Source: Clostridiaceae bacterium
GTDB lineage: Bacteria > Bacillota > Clostridia > UMGS1883 > JAAYMJ01
Direction of reading: 5' to 3'
DNA: 10,266 nucleotides
Assembly: GCA_012521455.1 (NCBI GenBank)
Contig: JAAYMJ010000322.1
Span: 1 to 10,266, forward strand
Made by a program: the position numbers and the translations under genes
Part shown: piece after piece, positions 6,611 to 10,266 of the stretch
Numbering within the stretch: position 1 is the first letter of the stretch
Layout of the letters: each line of letters opens with the position of its first letter
Notes under the pieces: model-generated
The model's database searches: none
The model's input: the letters and a program-made list of their open reading frames with translations, nothing else
Told to the model about the DNA's origin: nothing

Positions 6611-8059
6611 ATGTCGTTTAAAGGGTTGCAAATCGGGTTAAGCGGGCTTATCACAAGCCAGGTTCAAATAACTACCGCGGGCAAAAACGTTTCTAACGCA
6701 AACACCCAGGGTTATTCAAGGCAGACGGTTATTACCACCCCTTCTGAATTTAACATGGGTGTAAAATATGTGTCAACCCGCCAGATCAGGAGCTATTTAA
6801 AGGATAACCACTTCAGGGTTGAAAACTCCGCTTATGCAAAAGCGTCTGTCAAAGCCGACGGTTTAGCTACTTTGGAAGATTATCTTGCCGAACCTTCGGG
6901 ATACAGCATAAATGAAACATTGGTTAAGTTTTTCAGCGCGGTGGCGGATTTGTCAAGCGACCCCACCAGCTTAACCGCAAGAAGCCAGGTAGTGCAGACA
7001 GCGCTTAACATGACCGACGCCATAAACAATATTTACAATAAATACATAAAATACCAGTCAGAAATTGACGACGCCATTGTTTTTGATGTGGAAAGGATAA
7101 ATTACCTTGCCTCAAAGGTTTCGGACTTAAACAGAAGGATAAAGTTTTATGAAGCCGACGGGAAGGAAATGGCAAATGAGCTGCGGGACCAAAGGAATAA
7201 TTTTTTGGATGAAATCTCAAAGTATGTAAACATTTCTGTCTTTGAAAACCCCGATGGCACCGTCAGGGTGGAAATCGGCTCAAGGGCATTGATTGATGAT
7301 TCCGGCGTGCACGAATTACAAATTGTCAAAAAGCCAAACGAGATTGACGGGGAACGCGACGTTTCCAAAATAGTTTGGGAAGACGGGGAAGAAGTAAATA
7401 TCACAAGCGGCGAAATTTACGGCTATATTGAACTCCGCGACGGCGGGGGGCTTTTGTCCAGCGGGAACACCGCTTTTGGAATCCCCTATTTTATTGACAA
7501 GCTAAATACCTTGGCGCGGGCCATTGCAATAAATATAAATGATTTGCATTCTTCGGGGTATACAATCCCAAATGAGGACAACGGCTATACTTCCCAGACC
7601 GGGATTGACTTTTTTGCCGCAAAAGACGGCTCATCTTATATTTCCGCAAAAAACATTACCGTTTCGGATGTTATTATTAGAAACTACTACAATATTGCCG
7701 CAAGTGATACTTTTGTTAACGAAACAAACAAAGCAAACAACAATATACTAACAAAAATACTTGATTTGCAGGAAGGCATTGACGTAACGGTTGACGGGGT
7801 AAACATCGGTAACTTCCATACATACATAACCCAAATCACTTCGGAATTAGGCACTGTGGTAAGCGAGGCTAAAACCGACCTTCAGGCCCATGAATCGGTG
7901 CTTATGGCGGTTGAAAACTCAAGGCTTTCTGAAATGGGAGTTTCCATCGATGAGGAAATGGTTAACTTGATTCAATTCCAGGCCGCGTATCAGGCAGCGG
8001 CCAGGCTTATTACTATAATAAACGAAAATCTTGAAATCCTCATTAACCGGATGGGGTAA
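6611..8059 (+). CDS. flgK: Flagellar hook-filament junction protein 1, FlgK (HAP1)
   Basis: FlgK forms the first ring of the junction between hook and filament and is exported with FlgN. The 482-residue product opens with the rod/hook N-terminal motif GKNVSNANTQGYSRQTVITT (about 24-43), has the coiled-coil domain LDEISKYVNISVFENPDGTV around 199-218, and ends with the diagnostic C-terminal helix GVSIDEEMVNLIQFQAAYQA followed by ARLITIINENLEILINRMG. Both termini are intact. Length is within the shorter FlgK range, implying a compact variable central domain. The ATG follows GGGGGAG (6599-6605), with a 5 nt spacer. flgL starts 19 nt downstream, and the pair forms the usual junction operon. Confidence 0.95.
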   Translation: MSFKGLQIGLSGLITSQVQITTAGKNVSNANTQGYSRQTVITTPSEFNMGVKYVSTRQIRSYLKDNHFRVENSAYAKASVKADGLATLEDYLAEPSGYSINETLVKFFSAVADLSSDPTSLTARSQVVQTALNMTDAINNIYNKYIKYQSEIDDAIVFDVERINYLASKVSDLNRRIKFYEADGKEMANELRDQRNNFLDEISKYVNISVFENPDGTVRVEIGSRALIDDSGVHELQIVKKPNEIDGERDVSKIVWEDGEEVNITSGEIYGYIELRDGGGLLSSGNTAFGIPYFIDKLNTLARAIAININDLHSSGYTIPNEDNGYTSQTGIDFFAAKDGSSYISAKNITVSDVIIRNYYNIAASDTFVNETNKANNNILTKILDLQEGIDVTVDGVNIGNFHTYITQITSELGTVVSEAKTDLQAHESVLMAVENSRLSEMGVSIDEEMVNLIQFQAAYQAAARLITIINENLEILINRMG

Positions 8060-8078
8060 TTTGAAAGGATGATACCTT

Positions 8079-9029
8079 GTGAGAATAACTAACGCAATGA
8101 TGACAAATACTTATTTAACAAATCTTAATAGGGCATCCGGCAAACTAACACAGTATTCCCAGCAGTTAGCTTCGGGGGAAGCTTTTTTGCGGGCTTCCGA
8201 CGATGTTACTGCGGCAACGAAATCAATGCTTGTATATGCCAATTTGTCAAGGGTAAAACAGTATCAGGATTCCGTTGAAAGCGCAAAAGCCATTCTTACC
8301 CAGACTGAAACTTCCATCACTGAAATTACAAATTTGGTTTCAAGAAGTTATGAATTGGGGCTTAAGGCTTCTAACGGCGTATACAGCCAAAGCGAGCTGG
8401 AGTCAATCGTGCAGGAGCTTTTAGAAATAAAAAGCGAGATAGTTCATTCCGCAAACACAATTTTTGCAAATGTCTACATTTTTGGCGGGGCAAATACCAC
8501 CAGCGCGCCTTTTGAAATAAAGGTTGAAGACGGGAAAGAAGTTTTGTATTATAACGGCTACAGCATTGATGAATTGGCAAAAGAAGAAAACAAGGAGATT
8601 TACGAAAAGCTTATTGGGGACCACATTATTCATCCCATAGGCTATGGGGAAAATATAAATATTTCTGTAAATGGCATTGAGCTAATGGGCGTTGGGGAAG
8701 ATAACACATTTAACATACTCAACAATTTAATTTCAGCGCTAAGGTCGGCGGACTCTGAAAAAATACAAGAATACACAGCCCAATTGCAAAACAAGCAGGA
8801 TACAATGCTGTCCATTCAGGGCACCCTTGGCGCAAAGCAAAACAGGCTTGAATATTATGCTGCCCGCCTTGAAAGCGACAACTACAACTTTACAGTAAGG
8901 TACGGGGACTTAATTTCCGTGGACACCACCGAGCTTATTGTGAAATACACAGCCCAGGAATTAGTGTACAGGGCAGCGCTGTCTTCAGCTAAATATATTG
9001 TGCTGGATACATTAGCAGCATACCTGTAA
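8079..9029 (+). CDS. flgL: Flagellar hook-filament junction protein 3, FlgL (HAP3)
   Basis: FlgL is the flagellin-like second junction protein on which the filament grows. The 316-residue product has a flagellin-type N-terminus: RITNAMMTNTYLTNLNRA, then LTQYSQQLASGEAFLRASDD, the counterpart of flagellin's LSSG...ADDAAG stretch. A long helix follows, then a short variable centre with IFGGANTTSAPFEI (about 134-147) typical of FlgL, and a C-terminal helix ending in ALSSAKYIVLDTLAAYL. The start is GTG at 8079 with GAAAGGA (8063-8069) 9 nt upstream; no ATG is in a better position. The order flgK-flgL-fliW-csrA-flagellin follows. A hairpin lies 6 nt past the stop codon. Confidence 0.93.
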   Translation: MRITNAMMTNTYLTNLNRASGKLTQYSQQLASGEAFLRASDDVTAATKSMLVYANLSRVKQYQDSVESAKAILTQTETSITEITNLVSRSYELGLKASNGVYSQSELESIVQELLEIKSEIVHSANTIFANVYIFGGANTTSAPFEIKVEDGKEVLYYNGYSIDELAKEENKEIYEKLIGDHIIHPIGYGENINISVNGIELMGVGEDNTFNILNNLISALRSADSEKIQEYTAQLQNKQDTMLSIQGTLGAKQNRLEYYAARLESDNYNFTVRYGDLISVDTTELIVKYTAQELVYRAALSSAKYIVLDTLAAYL

Positions 9030-9035
9030 TATAAA

Positions 9036-9069
9036 AATCAAAGTTCGGGGGGATCCTCGAACTTTGATT
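9036..9069 (+). terminator. Long near-perfect hairpin between flgL and fliW (probable terminator)
   Basis: AATCAAAGTTCGGGG (9036-9050) pairs with CCTCGAACTTTGATT (9055-9069) around a GGAT loop: 15 pairs, one of them G-U, with an A-run before and an AT-rich ATATTT after. It begins 6 nt past the flgL stop and ends 39 nt before the fliW start. It could end most flgL transcripts or stabilise their 3' end. I see no convincing promoter between it and fliW, so fliW and csrA would depend on read-through or an unrecognised promoter. Confidence 0.7.
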
Positions 9070-9108
9070 ATATTTAAGGCCGCAAATTTAAGTTTGGAGG
9101 GATGCATT

Positions 9109-9537
9109 TTGGCATTGCAGGAAAACATAAATTCTGAAATTTTTTTCAGGGACGGGCTTTTTGGTTTGGAGGATTATAAGAGGTACAGGATTTTAAATAT
9201 CCGCGACGACATCCCTTTTAAATACCTTCAAAGCGTGGAAGATGAAAACATCGCCCTTACCGTTGTGGACCCGTATATATTGATGAAAGACTATACCGTT
9301 CCCATTTATGAAGACGTGGAAAAAGAATTGGACATAAAAAGTGATGAAGATGTGTATGTTATGGTTGTGGCGGTAATACCGAAAGATATAAAAGAAATGA
9401 CCGCAAATTTTGTAGCCCCGATTTTAATAAACGTTAAAAACAGGTTGGGCAAGCAAATAATCATTGAAGGGAACAAATATAAGGTTAGGCAGCCGATTTT
9501 TGAGCAGTTCAAAAATCATCTAGTCAAGGAGGGATAA
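9109..9537 (+). CDS. fliW: Flagellar assembly factor FliW (CsrA antagonist)
   Basis: FliW binds free flagellin and, when flagellin has been exported, binds and inhibits CsrA, freeing flagellin mRNA for translation. The 142-residue product (B. subtilis FliW has about the same length) contains family features: FRDGLFGLEDYKRYRILNI (about 13-31), a conserved VVDPYILMKDY segment (about 53-63), DVYVMVVAVIPKDIKEMTAN, and NVKNRLGKQIIIEGNKYKVR near the end. The start is TTG at 9109 with GGAGGGA (9096-9102) 6 nt upstream. An in-frame TTG at 9064 lies inside the upstream hairpin and has no ribosome binding site, so it is rejected. The stop TAA is at 9535-9537, 2 nt before the csrA start, which places the csrA ribosome binding site inside the fliW coding region and suggests translational coupling. 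Confidence 0.93.
   Translation: MALQENINSEIFFRDGLFGLEDYKRYRILNIRDDIPFKYLQSVEDENIALTVVDPYILMKDYTVPIYEDVEKELDIKSDEDVYVMVVAVIPKDIKEMTANFVAPILINVKNRLGKQIIIEGNKYKVRQPIFEQFKNHLVKEG
9527..9533 (+). promoter_or_regulatory. csrA Shine-Dalgarno AGGAGGG, inside the end of fliW
   Basis: This near-perfect ribosome binding site lies in the last fliW codons, with a 6 nt spacer to the csrA ATA at 9540. It decides the csrA start because no ATG, GTG or TTG lies in the csrA frame anywhere near it. It contains a GGA that could also be bound by CsrA. Confidence 0.75.
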
Positions 9538-9539
9538 GT

Positions 9540-9761
9540 ATACTTGTTTTAAGCCGCAAAAGAAACGAATCCCTTTTAATTGGGAAAGACGTAAAAATCA
9601 CGGTTTTAGATATAGACGGGGACAAAGTTAAAATAGGCATCGACGCCCCAAACGATGTGGTTATAATGCGACATGAGCTCTTGACCCAGACCATTGATTA
9701 CAATATTGAATCGGCAAAACAAAAAGATGTTTTAAAAATTTTGACGGATTTTAATAGTTAA
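9540..9761 (+). CDS. csrA: Carbon storage/translational regulator CsrA, apparent ATA start
   Basis: CsrA is a small dimeric RNA-binding protein that blocks flagellin translation by binding GGA sites over the Shine-Dalgarno. Translating from 9540 gives 73 residues that read as CsrA from end to end: LVLSRKRNESLLIGKDVKI, then DGDKVKIGIDAPNDVVIMRH, the positions where family members have SRK...IG and KIGIDAP...R. B. subtilis CsrA has 74 residues. The critical basic residue in the RNA-binding edge appears conserved (IMRHELL). Every homologue starts M-L-(V/I)-L, and the codon there is ATA. The frame upstream runs to a TGA at 9501-9503 with no ATG, GTG or TTG, and the first one downstream is a GTG near 9657 that would remove half the protein. 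The product is therefore read as ATA-initiated, or as an ATG altered by mutation or sequence error. Confidence 0.88.
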   Translation: MLVLSRKRNESLLIGKDVKITVLDIDGDKVKIGIDAPNDVVIMRHELLTQTIDYNIESAKQKDVLKILTDFNS

Positions 9762-9786
9762 AATTTAAAGAGTATCCTTAAAGCAA

Positions 9787-9808
9787 GCATCCAAAAGGGG
9801 CATTTTTT
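9787..9808 (+). terminator. Weak terminator-like hairpin downstream of csrA
   Basis: GC-(A)-TCC at 9787-9792 pairs with GGGGC at 9797-9801 around an AAAA loop, with one bulged A and one T-G pair, followed by six T's at 9803-9808. Flanking CCTTAAA (9776-9782) and TTTAAGG (9806-9812) can close a larger stem. It lies 25 nt past the csrA stop and may act with the next hairpin as a tandem terminator. Confidence 0.4.
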
Positions 9809-9835
9809 AAGGCGCATAAAAATAATTTAATAAAT

Positions 9836-9870
9836 AAAAATGAACCCGGCAACGCTTGGGTTTATTTTTT
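9836..9870 (+). terminator. Intrinsic terminator ending the fliW-csrA transcript
   Basis: A-run (9836-9840), then GAACCC pairs with GGGTTT around a loop holding an inner GC-AAC-GC pair, followed by TATTTTTT. The A-run pairs with the T-run, so the stem can extend to about 12 pairs. This is a typical intrinsic terminator and separates csrA from the flagellin promoter region. Confidence 0.8.
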
Positions 9871-9993
9871 ATCACAAAATGGCAACATAAGGCAGATATA
9901 ACAATAAAAACAATAAATTCTATAAAATATATAAAATATATAAAAGAATATATAAAATTTTACGCTTTTTTATATAATTTTCAAAAAAAATAT
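9871..9993. other. AT-rich intergenic region with near-tandem TATAAAATA repeats
   Basis: About 120 nt between the csrA terminator and the flagellin promoter contain no gene I can support on either strand. TATAAAATA occurs twice in tandem (9921-9929, 9930-9938), followed by the related TATAAAAGAA (9939-9948) and a further TATATAAAA. The AAAA tracts start at 9924, 9933, 9942 and 9954, roughly one helical turn apart, so the DNA is probably curved. Such AT-rich sequence upstream of a strong promoter could act as an UP element; that is inference. Confidence 0.5.
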
Positions 9994-10020
9994 TAAGTTT
10001 TAATTAAAAAATAACGATAT
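9994..10020 (+). promoter_or_regulatory. Sigma-28 (FliA) type promoter of flagellin
   Basis: TAAG at 9994-9997, 15 nt spacer, then AACGATAT at 10013-10020. The -10 matches the consensus GCCGATAT at CGATAT and the -35 matches TAAA at three of four bases. It lies upstream of flagellin, the classical FliA-dependent gene, and predicts transcription starting about 10026-10028 with a leader of roughly 100 nt. The same TAAG and spacing occur in the promoter at 4211-4237. Confidence 0.75.
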
Positions 10021-10026
10021 TATTTT

Positions 10027-10127
10027 TGCCAAAGTTAGATTAATTTTAGGTTAATTTTGGCAGGGGCCCGCCAGTTAACTTGAAGTTAAGTGCAAGGAAG
10101 CAAAATCTAATCAAGGAGGATGAATGT
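10027..10127 (+). promoter_or_regulatory. Flagellin mRNA leader with two CsrA-type GGA sites
   Basis: The predicted leader is about 100 nt. It holds an 11-nt direct repeat (10040-10061), a GC-rich inverted repeat TTGGC/GCCAG (10057-10074), a 15-nt palindrome TTAACTTGAAGTTAA (10075-10089), a short hairpin TGC-AAGGAA-GCA with GGA in its loop (10091-10102), and the Shine-Dalgarno AAGGAGG (10113-10119) with GGA at 10115-10117. GGA in a hairpin loop plus GGA on the Shine-Dalgarno, about 19 nt apart, is the arrangement by which B. subtilis CsrA represses hag. Binding here is inferred. Confidence 0.65.
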
Positions 10128-10266
10128 ATGAAAATCACAAACAACATCACAGCGCTAAACGCAGTAAGACAGCTTAACAAGAACCAAAAGAGCGCTGCAA
10201 GCTCAATGGCAAAGCTATCTTCAGGTTACAAGATTAACACTGCTGCTGACGATGCTGCAGGCCTTG
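10128..10266 (+). CDS. hag: Flagellin, N-terminal part (3' truncated by window edge)
   Basis: Flagellin is the filament subunit. The 46 visible residues match the flagellin N-terminal D0/D1 region: MKITNNITALNAVRQLNKNQ, then MAKLSSGYKINTAADDAAGL, including the conserved LSSG and the ADDAAG motif recognised in nearly all flagellins. The ATG at 10128 follows AAGGAGG (10113-10119) by 8 nt. A sigma-28-type promoter and CsrA-type leader sites lie upstream, and its regulators fliW and csrA are directly upstream. Codons here look more biased toward a highly expressed set (many AAC, AAG, GCT) than in neighbouring genes, as expected for an abundant protein; that is an impression from a short stretch. 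The remaining gene is outside the window. Confidence 0.96.
   Translation, partial: MKITNNITALNAVRQLNKNQKSAASSMAKLSSGYKINTAADDAAGL

Noticed and set aside
7539..7751. Plus-strand 70-codon frame inside flgK
   Set aside because: Out-of-frame shadow without its own ribosome binding site.
9064..9108. Upstream TTG start for fliW
   Set aside because: It falls inside the hairpin following flgL and lacks a ribosome binding site; the added residues do not resemble FliW N-termini.
9973..9978. TATAAT hexamer upstream of flagellin
   Set aside because: No usable -35 at 16-18 nt upstream; expected by chance in such AT-rich DNA.
1..10266. Insertion sequences, CRISPR arrays, tRNA or rRNA genes, riboswitches
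   Set aside because: None seen: no inverted-repeat-bounded transposase, no regular spacer-repeat pattern, and no recognisable RNA gene; gene spacing is tight except 9762-10127.

Overview
The window is one continuous motility and chemotaxis locus from a low-GC Gram-positive bacterium, most likely a member of class Clostridia (Bacillota). The evidence is strong purine-rich ribosome binding sites, frequent GTG and TTG starts, all genes on one strand, and gene order matching Bacillus/Clostridium flagellar loci. There is no insertion sequence, phage gene, CRISPR array, tRNA or rRNA. Most of it is a well-known system. The unusual signals lie in the regulatory parts, above all at csrA.

Layout, all on the plus strand: the 3' part of cheA (1-1235), cheW (1253-1759) and cheB (1804-2835) supply the chemotaxis kinase, its coupling protein and the receptor methylesterase. 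A strong hairpin (2839-2873) then precedes fliA/sigD (2926-3681), the flagellar sigma factor, and a SwrB-like single-pass membrane coiled-coil protein (3700-4206). A sigma-28-type promoter (4211-4237) precedes the late genes: two rod/hook-basal-body proteins (4276-5019, 5032-5748), flgM anti-sigma factor (5795-6085), flgN chaperone (6099-6599), and hook-filament junction proteins flgK (6611-8059) and flgL (8079-9029). After another hairpin (9036-9069) come fliW (9109-9537) and csrA (9540-9761), two terminator-like hairpins, an AT-rich intergenic stretch with a second sigma-28-type promoter (9994-10020), a structured leader, and the first 46 codons of flagellin (10128 to the window end).

How it works together: FliA drives late flagellar genes and flagellin, and FlgM restrains FliA until the hook-basal body is complete. 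FlgN escorts FlgK and FlgL to the export gate. FliW and CsrA form the partner switch that ties flagellin translation to filament assembly, and the flagellin leader carries two GGA sites of the kind CsrA binds, one on the Shine-Dalgarno sequence. CheA, CheW and CheB process receptor signals that bias the motor.

Most notable: csrA has no ATG, GTG or TTG at the position where the protein must begin. Homology places the first codon at an ATA, 6 nt after a near-perfect AGGAGGG and 2 nt after the fliW stop. The gene is therefore invisible to standard start-codon rules. It is either a true AUA-initiated gene coupled to fliW, or a sequence error. Also notable are the CsrA-type sites shared by the csrA and flagellin ribosome binding sites, the matching TAAG-N15 sigma-28 promoters, and the merging of loci that are separate in Bacillus subtilis.
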